Source of the DNA: Desulfotignum sp.
GTDB lineage: Bacteria; Desulfobacterota; Desulfobacteria; Desulfobacterales; Desulfobacteraceae
Length of the DNA stretch: 54,542 nt
Reading direction: 5' to 3'
Assembly (NCBI GenBank): GCA_011390635.1
Contig: JAABSA010000013.1
Span: forward strand, 35,887-90,428
In this document: positions 35,885-44,669 of the stretch, one piece after another
Position numbering within the stretch: position 1 is the first letter of the stretch
How the letters are laid out: each line of letters starts with the position of its first letter
The notes under the pieces: generated by a model
Seen by the model: only the letters and a program-made list of their open reading frames with translations
Databases searched by the model: none
What the model was told of the DNA's origin: nothing
Position numbers and translations under genes: made by a program

Positions 35885-37063
35885 TTACGCCCAGACAATG
35901 TCACGATACACATCCGGATCAGTATCTCCTTCGGTTGAAAACAGCAATACTCTGGAACCGCTGTTCAGGCCGATATCCTTTCTGATTTTCCGGTTATCTT
36001 TGTCAGACATTATTTCAAACAATGCGCCGAGTGTCACAGCACCGGATTCTCCGGAAATGATACGTTGATCTCCTGCCACCGGATTCCCCAGCACCTTCAT
36101 CCCTCTTCGGGCGACCGCATCGGAACACATCAAAAATGCACTGGCAGCCGATTTCAGTATCTGCCAACCCATAAGGCTCGGCTCCCCGCAGGAAAGTCCC
36201 GCCATGATAGTGGCCAGATCGCCTGTAATTCTGACCCGTTCCCCTTTTTTGATTGATGCAAACAGGCATGGGGCACCTTCCGGTTCCACAACAATAAAAG
36301 TCGGTGAAGTCCCTTCGGCCAGGTTTACGAGAGATGCAAGAACGGCGGCTGCAAATGAGCCGACTCCCGCTTGTACAAAGACATGGGTCGGAAGGTTCTC
36401 CTGCCCCTGGCAGAAGGACTCCGTTATCAGTGTTGCATAGCCCTGCATGATATGGCGTGGTACTTTTTCGTACCCTTCCCAGGATGTGTCCTGGAGCAGT
36501 GTCCAGCCGTTCTCCTGTGCTTTCTGACTCGCATGCATCACGCTGTCATCGAAGTTCAGTTCTGTGATTGATGCCTCGGCCCCATATTTTCTGATGGCTT
36601 CCAATCTGATCGGAGAAGAACCTTTTGGCATATACACCACAGATTTGCAGCCGAACAGTTTCGCAGCCCATGCAACCGCTCTTCCATGATTGCCGTCAGT
36701 GGCAGTAACAAAAGTGAGGTGATCATATGCGGATTTGTGGGCAATGATATTATTGTAGGTTAATGCATCATCTTTTAATCCGATCACCTCACCCAGGCAT
36801 TTTGCCATGGCATAGCTTGCCCCCAGGACCTTGAACGCCTGTAGATCAAAGCGAAGGTTTTCATCTTTGATCAACAGCTGCTGTATTCCCAGATAACCGG
36901 CCAGCCCTGACAGCCTGACCAGGGGGGTGGGCCTGTAACCCGGCAGGCTGCGATGAAAATTATGGACATCACGGATTTTTTTTTCATTTACAAAATCAAA
37001 CAAAGCGGCCTTGGGCGTTTCGGATAGATCATTTACCTGACAGGAAATTACAGTTTTATTCAT
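35885..37063 (-). CDS. dpaL: Diaminopropionate ammonia-lyase
   Basis: A 392-residue PLP enzyme that splits 2,3-diaminopropionate (both enantiomers in E. coli) into pyruvate and two ammonia. The PLP lysine is in LQAFKVLGASYA, the substrate-binding region in TATDGNHGRAVAWAA, and VQAGVGSFAAAV is the phosphate-binding loop region. The start overlaps by 4 bp (ATGA) a 10-codon leader with a strong ribosome binding site. The racemase gene follows within 20 bp and is probably cotranscribed. Confidence 0.9.
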   Translation of the reverse strand: MNKTVISCQVNDLSETPKAALFDFVNEKKIRDVHNFHRSLPGYRPTPLVRLSGLAGYLGIQQLLIKDENLRFDLQAFKVLGASYAMAKCLGEVIGLKDDALTYNNIIAHKSAYDHLTFVTATDGNHGRAVAWAAKLFGCKSVVYMPKGSSPIRLEAIRKYGAEASITELNFDDSVMHASQKAQENGWTLLQDTSWEGYEKVPRHIMQGYATLITESFCQGQENLPTHVFVQAGVGSFAAAVLASLVNLAEGTSPTFIVVEPEGAPCLFASIKKGERVRITGDLATIMAGLSCGEPSLMGWQILKSAASAFLMCSDAVARRGMKVLGNPVAGDQRIISGESGAVTLGALFEIMSDKDNRKIRKDIGLNSGSRVLLFSTEGDTDPDVYRDIVWA

Positions 37064-37092
37064 GGGTACATTCCCGGAAAGTTCTCAGACAT
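37060..37092 (-). CDS. 10-codon leader peptide upstream of dpaL
   Basis: AAAGGAG (37104-37098) precedes an ATG at 37092 that opens MSENFPGMYP and stops with a TGA overlapping the dpaL ATG. dpaL itself lacks a good ribosome binding site, so ribosomes probably load here and restart at dpaL. It may also be the cut 5' end of a former gene. No long run of one amino acid suggests classical attenuation. Confidence 0.4.
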   Translation of the reverse strand: MSENFPGMYP

Positions 37093-37132
37093 GTGTACTC
37101 CTTTCTGCTGGTTCGTCATTGTCGGGGCCCGG

Positions 37133-37399
37133 TTATTTTGCCCCGTCCTGGTCTGCCACATCCTTGACCAGCGTTTTGCAGGCCAGGCCGTCTTTGCCGT
37201 TAATCTGCATGGCATCGGACCCGCAGACCCCGTGGGCGCAGCTTTTCCTGAATCCCAACGTGCCGTCCTGGTATTGCTTGATCTGGATCAGGGCATCCAG
37301 CAGCCGGTCTGTGGGATCAGCTTCCACTGTATATTCCTGAAAAAAAGGGACGTCATCTGTTTCCGGATTGAACCGCTGAATTTTAAGGATAATTTTCAC
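37133..37399 (-). pseudogene. Truncated fumarate reductase/succinate dehydrogenase Fe-S subunit
   Basis: Only the N-terminal 88 residues of an FrdB/SdhB-type protein remain: the plant-ferredoxin-like domain with RKSCAHGVCGSDAMQINGKDGLAC, the [2Fe-2S] binding region. A full subunit has about 240 residues and two more clusters. The frame stops soon after TLVKDVADQDG. A GTG start with AGGAGG upstream survives, so a short protein may still be made. It follows the frdA-like fragment in the usual A-B order. Confidence 0.75.
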
Positions 37400-37409
37400 G
37401 TGTCCTCCT

Positions 37410-37730
37410 TTAATAGGTCCTGTGTTTCGGGTCCCAGATGGATGTATCCACAGGTTTATAGGCTATATTGACCCTGCTTTCAGCAAGAAATGCCAGGGTG
37501 TGCTGCAGCCAGGTGTCATCGTCTCTTTCCGGAAAATCCTCCCTGGAATGGGCCCCCCGGCTTTCGGTCCTGGCAGCGGCAGACACCGCCGTCACCAAAG
37601 CCAGATCCAGCAGGGAATTGGTTCCCAGGCGGTTGGCCCCGTGGACAGAGACACAGGCGCATTCCCCTGCGGCATACAGGCCGTTGACCACGGTGCCCTT
37701 TTCATCGGCCCGGACCGCAACAGGATAAAT
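37410..37730 (-). pseudogene. Remnant of fumarate reductase/succinate dehydrogenase flavoprotein subunit
   Basis: The frame keeps [17 protein letters not shown] and [17 protein letters not shown], the FAD-contact part of FrdA/SdhA, then jumps after GTNSLLDL to a sequence that looks like the last 60 residues of the family ([20 protein letters not shown], ending DPKHRTY). The N-terminal two thirds and an internal part are missing. It begins directly after the stop of the EFR1-type gene, in the same frame, so a rearrangement joined the two. Confidence 0.7.
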
Positions 37731-38561
37731 TCAGGGTAAAAATAACGCTGGTTCCTTTCGTGACTGGATGGCTTCTGCAAGCTGGCCCACAGCCGCATTG
37801 AAATTTTGATCTGTCATATTCTTTGCCTGTTCCGGGCATGATTTAACACAGGCAAAGCACAGAATACATTTCCACCTGTCAATGTCTGTCACATCACAGG
37901 AGTCAATGGCAGCCTCCGGGCAGACCTCGGCGCAGATACCGCACTGGGTGCAGCGTTCTGTGTCTGTTTCCGGTGTAAAGGCTGTTGTTTCCCTGGCTTT
38001 TTTCATTTTGTACAGGTTTTCAGGCTGTTTATAGGGGCGGCTGCCAGGGATGTTTAGGGGACCGCATGCTTCCGGAGATGCTGTCTGTTCCAGTTTTTCC
38101 CTGATCTGTTTTCCAAAGGTAACGGCTTTTTCTATATCTGCAGCATCCGGCCGTCCAGGTGCCATGGGCCGCTCCGGCAGGGAATATGAATGCTCCGCTA
38201 TAAAGGCACCCGCTGCCACCGGAACAAATCCCCGGTCCCGGCTGATATCATACAGCTCCAGCAATGCATCATCATATTCCCGGTTTCCATATATAACCAA
38301 AAGGATTCCCGGTTTTCCATCTCCTTTCAGGCGGGTGAACACAGGCACGATGGATTCAGGCAAACGCCCGTAATATACCGGTGCGGCCAGAACCACTGCA
38401 TCCGCTTGAAAGGAAGACGGAACATTCTTGCGTAATGCTGCATGGGTACAATCTACCATCTTTACATCTTCCGCCTGCATCCCCTGAACCACAGCATCCA
38501 TGATTTTTTTTGAAGTACCGGTGGGAGAAAAATAAAGACAGGAAAGAGATCTGATTTTCAT
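37731..38561 (-). CDS. EFR1-type flavodoxin/ferredoxin fusion protein
   Basis: A 276-residue protein with an N-terminal flavodoxin fold (FSPTGTSKKI binds the FMN phosphate; AAPVYYGRLP is the second loop) and a C-terminal bicluster ferredoxin with CTQCGICAEVCPEAAI and CILCFACVKSCPEQA. Such EFR1 proteins shuttle single electrons in anaerobes; a partner enzyme is not evident here. The C-terminus of about 30 residues follows the second cluster and ends PALFLP next to the frdA-like fragment. Confidence 0.85.
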   Translation of the reverse strand: MKIRSLSCLYFSPTGTSKKIMDAVVQGMQAEDVKMVDCTHAALRKNVPSSFQADAVVLAAPVYYGRLPESIVPVFTRLKGDGKPGILLVIYGNREYDDALLELYDISRDRGFVPVAAGAFIAEHSYSLPERPMAPGRPDAADIEKAVTFGKQIREKLEQTASPEACGPLNIPGSRPYKQPENLYKMKKARETTAFTPETDTERCTQCGICAEVCPEAAIDSCDVTDIDRWKCILCFACVKSCPEQAKNMTDQNFNAAVGQLAEAIQSRKEPALFLP

Positions 38562-38672
38562 TGGTTACCTCATATAAAAAGTTAAAGGCCGCTTTGAGGA
38601 TCAATTTCCGTATCAACAAACGCTATGGCATTCTGTGTTCTCAATGGTCTTCTTCAGATCCTGTTCAATTTG

Positions 38673-41600
38673 TCAGGAAAGCGCGTGGTGAAAGATCTTC
38701 CCAGTGTCATTACAGGTGTCTGCCAGCTCCAGCACCCGTCTGTGGTGCGTAAAAAGCAGCACCTGGATGCGGGTGGACAGTTGTGCCAGTATCTCCAGGC
38801 AGACACGGGTGCGGTGATCATCAAACCCGATCAGGATATCATCCACCACAAAAGGCATAGGCTCCCCCTTTTTCAGATGCTGCTCCAGCGTGGCCATGCG
38901 CAGGGCCAGATAGAGCTGGTCCCGGGATCCGTCACTCATGCCGTCGATGGCCACCTCCTGATCGTCCGGCCGGACACCCAGCAGTACGGGCTTTCCCGAA
39001 GCATCCAGTTCATCCCTCAGACCTGCGTAAGAGCCCAGTGTCAGCGTTGAAAACAATTCACCGGCCCTGCCTAAAACAGGGGCCTGGTTTTCTTTTCTGT
39101 ACGCTTCTATCTGCTGTTCCAGGATAAGGGAGGCAATCTGGAAACGCAGATACTGCTCGGCATTTTCGGTGATGCTGGAAAGGTGGGCTTCTGCTTCTTC
39201 AGACGCGGTGGCTGCCATGGCACTCCCGTCATTCTGCCGGATGTCATGCTGAATGGTCTGCCGCTGGTCCCGCAGCGTGTCTCTCTCGGATTGAAGCTCT
39301 CTCAGCTCACTGGATATTCTGTCAATGTCCCCTTCAATGCCGTCAATGTCTGAACGGTTCACCTCCGCTTCCAGCGCTTCAATGCCAAAGCCGTCCCCAT
39401 TGCGGTTCAGTTCCTGTTCCAGCGCTTCAATCTGTTTCAGCAGGTCCCGTTTGTGGTTTGATTTTTCACCGGCCGCAATCAGTTCCTCAAGCGTATCCAC
39501 CCCGGCCCGGGTTTTCAGTTCACTGATTTTTTCCTGTGACTGGCGGATGGTGATGGTGACATCTCTGATTTCCTGGTTTTTTTCATCCAGCTGGTCTTTG
39601 ATTTTGATCAAACTTGCCCGGGCTTCCCGCGCCACATTCAGGTCCCGATGGAGCTGGGCGGCAATTGTCAATGTATCCTGATCCTCTGTCTTCATTTCCA
39701 TACTGCCGGCAAATGCGTGAACTTTTCTGTCAAATTCCTCTTTGACCTTGTCCATGCCGTAAATTCGTTTGCGCAGCTCTTCAGACTGATCAAACTTTTT
39801 AAAGAACGACACCAGGTGATCAAAGGTTTCCATGGCGGTTTCCGGGTGCGCATCCGGCTTCAGGCCCAGGCCGGAGATGGCTTTTTCCCACTCACCTGTC
39901 CAGGTGATCAAACCGGTTTCAACCGCTTTCAGGTCATCTTGGGTCCGCTTCAGCCGGATGTGCAGGTCTTTCAGTGAATCTGCAATTTTATGACTTCTGT
40001 CCCGGGCTTCCTGCTCTGTTTCGATTCGCTGTTCACAGATTGAAATCAGTGCTTCAAGGCTCTTTCCCTGAATTTTTGCCGACGGATCAAACCCGGTGAT
40101 CTGCTGTGCCATCGATCTCTTCAGATGATCACATTCTTCCCGCAGTTTTTTTTCTCTGGCGGAGACCTCCTTTGCCGCATGAATCTTTTCGATCAGTCGT
40201 TCAGCTTTCAGCACCCACTGCTTCATTTCCCGGGGGGTGCCGGCCGCAACATGCAGCGGTTTCCAAATGGCGGCCCATCGGGTGTCCAGATCCGCCTGGG
40301 CTTCTTTTGTCTTTTCGAGAATCGTTGAGAGGTCAGAGATTCGAGACGTCATGTGATCAATTTTTGCTTCCAGATCCGCCCGTTTCACCACCTGGTCCGC
40401 ATCCAGTCTCAGGCGGTCGGATATATGGTCTGCCAGCGCAACTTTTTTTTCATACACCGCCGGTAAATCAGATCCGGATGTATAATCCAGTACACGGCCG
40501 CCGATATCCCGCTGCTGGATATATGTCTGTTTGATCAAGGACCATCCCTGGTCACGGTCCTTCCGGGATGCCTCCAGGTCGGCAATTTTGGGCACATCTT
40601 CCTTTAACAGCAGCGCTTTTAACTCCTGTTCCGCCTGCCTTTTTTCCGCTTCGATCTCCTGTTTTTTTTGGGATGCGGTTCTGGATTTTTCCATGAGGTC
40701 ATCGCTTTCTTTTTCAAACCGGTCCAGGGTTTCAGCAACCGGCAGCCCCATGGATAACAGGTCGTCTGCATCCCCGTGAAAGTTCCCCAGTCCTGCAAAT
40801 GCGTTTTCACAGGCAGCTTTTTCCTGTACAGCCTGTATCCTGATGTCATTCAGGCGCTGTTCAATGTCGCCGGCTTTGCGCGCTGACGCAACTGCCGCTT
40901 TCAACTCCGTCAAATCGATGTCACTTTGCGGCAGGTTTTCCAGTCTGCTTTCAAGCGAGGTTATTTCGTCCTGGAGATCCCTTAATGCGGCGTTATATCC
41001 GTCTTGTTTCTGGATCAACAAACTTTTTTTCCGGGCCAGTTCCGAGATCCATTTTTTATTGTTGAGATGCGGCCTGAGATGATCTGCCTCATCCAAACTT
41101 ATTTCCGGCCGGATCCCTTTCAGCAGTGTCTGGGCTTCATTCCGCAGCAGCCGCCGTTTTCCATCCTGACCGGGCCGGTCCGCCAGTGTCTTTTCAACCG
41201 CACCGAGATCTTTGTACAGACGTAAGATGGCATCTTCATTTTTCAGTAAATCCTCCCGAACCCGCAAAGCACCGGACTCCTTATTCAGGGCATCTTGTTT
41301 GGCCGCGAGGCGTTCTTTTACGTCCAGTGCGTTTTGAAGCGTCTCTCCGGCTTTTTTCAGCTGCTCTGAAAAATCTTCCGGCAGCAGCAGGACCGTGCCC
41401 AACGCTTCCATTTTCGCCAGACAGTTCCGCCGCTGGGCCAGGGCCCCTTTGACACGGTTGATACGTTCCAGACCGCTTTTCTGTTTGTTCTTTTCATCTA
41501 TCTTCTGTTCCACCTCGTCGATAGCCGCACTGATTTTGGCTAAATCATTCTGCAGTGCTTTCCAGTTGGAAACGGGCAGGGTGGCTTCCCGCATCCTTTT

Positions 41601-42185
41601 CAGCGCATCTTTATAGTCTGAGATGGCCCTGTTCAGGACCGCTTTGGAACCCCGGGGCTTGAAGATGTCAACAGCACTGTTCTGCATTTCCATCAATATG
41701 TCCCGAAGATTTGCCGTCCCGGCCGCTGCACTGAACAACGCCTGGCCCAGGTCCCCGGACTGTTCCAGCAGCTCCTGGCCGCCGGCAATCAATCTTTCAT
41801 GGTCAATGCCCCAGAGTCTGGTGAAAATGGTTTCATCGATACCTGGTGGAAGAAACCGCCTGAACCGGGTTTCATCCAGGGGGTCATCACTTCCATATGC
41901 AAGCAGGGTGTCTTTGTTCCCCTTTCTCCGAATAAATTCGATTGTTTCTCCGGTGGAGAGCTGTAATTCCCCGCCGATCCGGAGCTGGGGATTTGCATAA
42001 ACAAAATTATCGCCGGTTCTGGCTGGAATGCCGAAAAGCCAGCCGGTCAGCGCCCGCAATGAGGTGCTTTTACCGGCTTCGTTATCACCGTAAATCAGAT
42101 GCAGCCCCAGATCACCTTCAGACAGGTCCAGGGATTTTTCTGTAAAGCGGCCGAAAGCAATGAGGTCGAGGCGGTTGATTCTCAT
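38673..42185 (-). CDS. yhaN: YhaN-like SMC/SbcC-type AAA ATPase
   Basis: A 1170-residue ATPase with the Walker A motif GDNEAGKST at 34-42, long coiled-coil arms (about 190-950) and a C-terminal lobe with SDGSRDQLYLALRMA (signature) and MPFVVDDILIGFDD (Walker B). It is of the AAA_27/YhaN group, related to SbcC and Rad50, and probably clamps DNA ends for the nuclease encoded just upstream; the two genes overlap by 4 bp. No zinc-hook CxxC is seen in the arm tip. In other bacteria the YhaO-YhaN pair acts in DNA repair or defence against foreign DNA. Confidence 0.85.
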   Translation of the reverse strand: MRINRLDLIAFGRFTEKSLDLSEGDLGLHLIYGDNEAGKSTSLRALTGWLFGIPARTGDNFVYANPQLRIGGELQLSTGETIEFIRRKGNKDTLLAYGSDDPLDETRFRRFLPPGIDETIFTRLWGIDHERLIAGGQELLEQSGDLGQALFSAAAGTANLRDILMEMQNSAVDIFKPRGSKAVLNRAISDYKDALKRMREATLPVSNWKALQNDLAKISAAIDEVEQKIDEKNKQKSGLERINRVKGALAQRRNCLAKMEALGTVLLLPEDFSEQLKKAGETLQNALDVKERLAAKQDALNKESGALRVREDLLKNEDAILRLYKDLGAVEKTLADRPGQDGKRRLLRNEAQTLLKGIRPEISLDEADHLRPHLNNKKWISELARKKSLLIQKQDGYNAALRDLQDEITSLESRLENLPQSDIDLTELKAAVASARKAGDIEQRLNDIRIQAVQEKAACENAFAGLGNFHGDADDLLSMGLPVAETLDRFEKESDDLMEKSRTASQKKQEIEAEKRQAEQELKALLLKEDVPKIADLEASRKDRDQGWSLIKQTYIQQRDIGGRVLDYTSGSDLPAVYEKKVALADHISDRLRLDADQVVKRADLEAKIDHMTSRISDLSTILEKTKEAQADLDTRWAAIWKPLHVAAGTPREMKQWVLKAERLIEKIHAAKEVSAREKKLREECDHLKRSMAQQITGFDPSAKIQGKSLEALISICEQRIETEQEARDRSHKIADSLKDLHIRLKRTQDDLKAVETGLITWTGEWEKAISGLGLKPDAHPETAMETFDHLVSFFKKFDQSEELRKRIYGMDKVKEEFDRKVHAFAGSMEMKTEDQDTLTIAAQLHRDLNVAREARASLIKIKDQLDEKNQEIRDVTITIRQSQEKISELKTRAGVDTLEELIAAGEKSNHKRDLLKQIEALEQELNRNGDGFGIEALEAEVNRSDIDGIEGDIDRISSELRELQSERDTLRDQRQTIQHDIRQNDGSAMAATASEEAEAHLSSITENAEQYLRFQIASLILEQQIEAYRKENQAPVLGRAGELFSTLTLGSYAGLRDELDASGKPVLLGVRPDDQEVAIDGMSDGSRDQLYLALRMATLEQHLKKGEPMPFVVDDILIGFDDHRTRVCLEILAQLSTRIQVLLFTHHRRVLELADTCNDTGKIFHHALS

Positions 42186-43447
42186 TCCCCCCCCCCTGCT
42201 GCCAGCAGTCTGCCAATCAGCATTTTTTTGGCTTCCCTGGTGATCCGTTCAAGCACCTGATGGTCGTTCAAATCCAGAATGGACCCCGTCCCAAAGGCTT
42301 CCGGCGGCAATTTCTGACGGAGTTCCGCTATTTTGTCGTCCAGACCGTCTATCTGACCCGGATCATCAGGGGTTGAGACAATGGCCCTGAGCAGTTGTCC
42401 CGGTGACGTGTCATCGGCCAGGGCGGTTTCCAGATCATATTTTCCCAGGGTCCTGTTTTCCACCCGTTCAATCCAGACGTCATCACCGGCGGTTTCAGCA
42501 CCCAGCGCTTTCATCTGCTGTTCCAGTTTTTCCGGAAAAGCGGCCAGGTGATCAGACAGCTTTGTGGTCCCTTTGAGCATGATTCTCATTGCCAGGGGCC
42601 TGTCTTCTGCCTGTGCCCGTTCCTGTTCAATGGCTTCCCGGACTTTTTCCAGGACATCCCGGGATTCTTCGGTATCGGTCAGATCGATTTCCATCAAGGT
42701 CCACCGCAGGACATCCAGAGACACCGGTTCCATCTGTGTGACGGCATCTTCCTCAACCGTGACCACCATACAGCCTTTGGGACCGCTTTCCCTGATATGG
42801 CGGCCCTGTATGCACCCCGGGAACACCACAAAGGGATCTCTGCAAACGATTTCCTGCTTGTGGACATGCCCCAGGGCCCAGTACTGATAATTTTTTGAAC
42901 AAAGATCATCCAGGGTGCAGGGCGCATAGGTAGCATGCCCCTCCCGGCCGTCGAGGCTGGTATGCAGCAGCCCGATATTGCACATGCCTTTGATGCCCTG
43001 GCAGAATCCCGCGGCCAGGTTTTCGTCCACATGCCGGGTTTTAAAGCTGCGTCCATGAATGGCCACGGAACAGTCTTCCAGTGTGACGGTTTCCACTTTG
43101 CCGGCAGAAAAAATCTTCATGTTGGCAGGCGTCTGTAACGCATTGGTCATCCGGTTTGCGGCATCATGGTTTCCTGCAACTGCAAATACCCGTATGCCGT
43201 GCTGATGCAGTCTCCCCATCTGCAGGCTGAAAAATATCCCGGTGCTGTAATCTTTCCAGTCCCCATCATAGAGATCTCCGGCCAGCAGCACGAAAGCCGC
43301 TTTTTCTTCGATGGCCAGATCCACCAGGTTTTTAAACGCCCTTCTGCAGGCGTCTCTAATGGCATCAACCGGCGCGGACTCATATCTTGACAGCCCGCGC
43401 AACGGGCTGTCAAGATGGATATCGGCCGCATGAATGAACTTTAACAT
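42182..43447 (-). CDS. yhaO: YhaO-like DNA repair metallo-exonuclease (SbcD-like)
   Basis: A 421-residue calcineurin-type phosphoesterase. The metal ligands follow in order: AADIHLDSPLRG (Asp and His), LLAGDLYDGDW, VAGNHDA and ALGHVHKQ. The last 150 residues are a capping and partner-binding region. It is paired with the YhaN-like ATPase as a two-subunit end-processing nuclease. The gene starts 44 bp downstream of the vapC toxin gene, on the same strand, at the edge of the accessory island. Confidence 0.87.
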   Translation of the reverse strand: MLKFIHAADIHLDSPLRGLSRYESAPVDAIRDACRRAFKNLVDLAIEEKAAFVLLAGDLYDGDWKDYSTGIFFSLQMGRLHQHGIRVFAVAGNHDAANRMTNALQTPANMKIFSAGKVETVTLEDCSVAIHGRSFKTRHVDENLAAGFCQGIKGMCNIGLLHTSLDGREGHATYAPCTLDDLCSKNYQYWALGHVHKQEIVCRDPFVVFPGCIQGRHIRESGPKGCMVVTVEEDAVTQMEPVSLDVLRWTLMEIDLTDTEESRDVLEKVREAIEQERAQAEDRPLAMRIMLKGTTKLSDHLAAFPEKLEQQMKALGAETAGDDVWIERVENRTLGKYDLETALADDTSPGQLLRAIVSTPDDPGQIDGLDDKIAELRQKLPPEAFGTGSILDLNDHQVLERITREAKKMLIGRLLAAGGGE

Positions 43448-43491
43448 GATTTTTCCTCACCATGACCTGTCAGAATGGTTAGCTGCACAAG

Positions 43492-43857
43492 TCAGCTGCC
43501 CGGGTACGAAACACCAAGCTCTATCGCTGCGTCATTGAGACGTCCATCATAAGTCCAAAGAGCAACATTACCGATAATGGCAGAAGCCAATAAATGAATA
43601 TCTACGTATCCAAGGCCCCGCCCCATTAGTGAATTATTTTCAATAAATTGTAAGATTTCTGTGGCCTCAACAACAGGTGATGATGGAAGTGCCTGGAGAA
43701 GCATCAATATTTCTGCCCGATTGTCCAGGTTACCGCAGGCCAACTCTCCGATAATAAATGGATGGCATGCAACAAAACCGACATTCAATTGAGAAATCAG
43801 TTCAGCATCAGATTCTCTGAAATGGTTGATCCATACATTTGTGTCGGCAAGAATCAT
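43492..43857 (-). CDS. vapC: VapC-family PIN-domain toxin
   Basis: A 121-residue PIN ribonuclease. The acidic site is intact: Asp5 in LADTNVW, Glu in IIGELACGN, Asp in GYVDIHLLASA and the C-terminal YDGRLNDAA. VapC toxins cut tRNA or rRNA when their antitoxin is degraded. The gene begins 3 bp after the antitoxin stop, as expected for a working VapBC pair. Confidence 0.87.
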   Translation of the reverse strand: MILADTNVWINHFRESDAELISQLNVGFVACHPFIIGELACGNLDNRAEILMLLQALPSSPVVEATEILQFIENNSLMGRGLGYVDIHLLASAIIGNVALWTYDGRLNDAAIELGVSYPGS

Positions 43858-43860
43858 TTG

Positions 43861-44055
43861 TTATGACTCCAGTCTTCGCCGCCCTGGCATCCGGATTTTT
43901 TTCTCGCTTCCGCCAAGCGCAGCCAGACGTTTACTGCTCTCCAGGCTGATCAGGGTTTCAAGCCCTTTACGAACAAGTGCTGTTTTTTCTTTTATTCCAG
44001 TAAGTCTGGATGCTCTCTCAACAAGATCATCCTCGATATTTAATGTGGTTCTCAT
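43861..44055 (-). CDS. vapB: VapB-family antitoxin
   Basis: A 64-residue ribbon-helix-helix protein starting MRTTLNIEDDLVERA, the VapB/Arc-like DNA-binding part, with a C-terminal toxin-binding tail ending MPGRRRLES. GGAGGAACGATAACA precedes the ATG at 44055. It should neutralise the VapC toxin and repress the operon; two TGATACAT repeats lie upstream. Confidence 0.85.
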   Translation of the reverse strand: MRTTLNIEDDLVERASRLTGIKEKTALVRKGLETLISLESSKRLAALGGSEKKIRMPGRRRLES

Positions 44056-44070
44056 TGTTATCGTTCCTCC

Positions 44071-44093
44071 TGATACATGTACAAATGATACAT
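44071..44093. promoter_or_regulatory. Direct repeats upstream of vapB
   Basis: TGATACAT occurs at 44071-44078 and again at 44086-44093, 15 bp apart, between the vapB ribosome binding site and an AT-rich promoter region. This is a plausible VapBC autoregulation site. Confidence 0.4.
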
Positions 44094-44165
44094 ATGAATA
44101 TGCATTATTTTGATGTATAATACAAGGGGTTTTATGGTCCAGAGACCGCCGGCTCAAGGACATGG

Positions 44166-44209
44166 CCTGCCGGAACTGTGCCTCACATTTTAATGCCGGA
44201 GCCGGCAGG
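44166..44209. other. Hairpin between the FitAB-like and VapBC modules
   Basis: CCTGCCGG (44166-44173) can pair with CCGGCAGG (44202-44209); an alternative inner stem TGCCGG/CCGGCA also forms. There is no T-run. It may mark the transcript end of the upstream broken module. Confidence 0.3.
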
Positions 44210-44237
44210 TGAGGGGCATCCTGGCATCATACCACAA

Positions 44238-44357
44238 CTATTTGCTGAACGATTTTAATGATATTGCCACTGAAGGAAACTCACGCAGCAGTTGCTTATC
44301 AACAGTCACCAAAGGGACTTTCAGGTCATTTGCAGTGGCGATAAATTCACAATCATA
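44238..44357 (-). pseudogene. VapC/FitB-type toxin, C-terminal fragment
   Basis: The fragment reads YDCEFIATANDLKVPL, then VTVDKQLLREFP and a short tail, the last third of a PIN toxin with its final acidic residues. The N-terminal part with the first active-site Asp is missing. It is fused, out of frame, to the last codons of the antitoxin gene at the point where the toxin start should be. The toxin is therefore inactive. Confidence 0.7.
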
Positions 44358-44601
44358 GCCGGCCCTCTGCTTTTGCCAGGTTGAATTCCGCATCATTGAT
44401 CGGATTTCCGGCTGTAATTCGGCGCAACTGGCGTGCATTCTCCAGGATCTCATCGGGATTGAGTCGGCGGCTGATAACAGTATTTTCAATGCACATGATA
44501 ATCTCGCTATTGATGGAACGGCGATTTATTTCCGCGCCCGATTTAAGCCGTTCGTAAAGCTCATTTGGAATATTTTTAACCGTAACAGTTGCCATTTTCA
44601 T
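44353..44601 (-). CDS. FitA/Arc-type antitoxin, orphaned
   Basis: An 82-residue antitoxin with an N-terminal ribbon-helix-helix (ATVTVKNIPNELYERLK, then a MetJ/Arc-like helix pair) and a C-terminal toxin-binding helix ending NLAKAEGRL. The FitA-like beginning VTVKNIPNELYERLK is characteristic. The partner toxin is reduced to a fragment, so this antitoxin may persist alone, for instance to counter related toxins. Confidence 0.8.
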   Translation of the reverse strand: MKMATVTVKNIPNELYERLKSGAEINRRSINSEIIMCIENTVISRRLNPDEILENARQLRRITAGNPINDAEFNLAKAEGRL

Positions 44602-44669
44602 GCGGGCGTGTTTTTATCAGTGCCGTGTATCATGAAGTCAATACTGCCGAATTTCAAGGAGGATATCCG

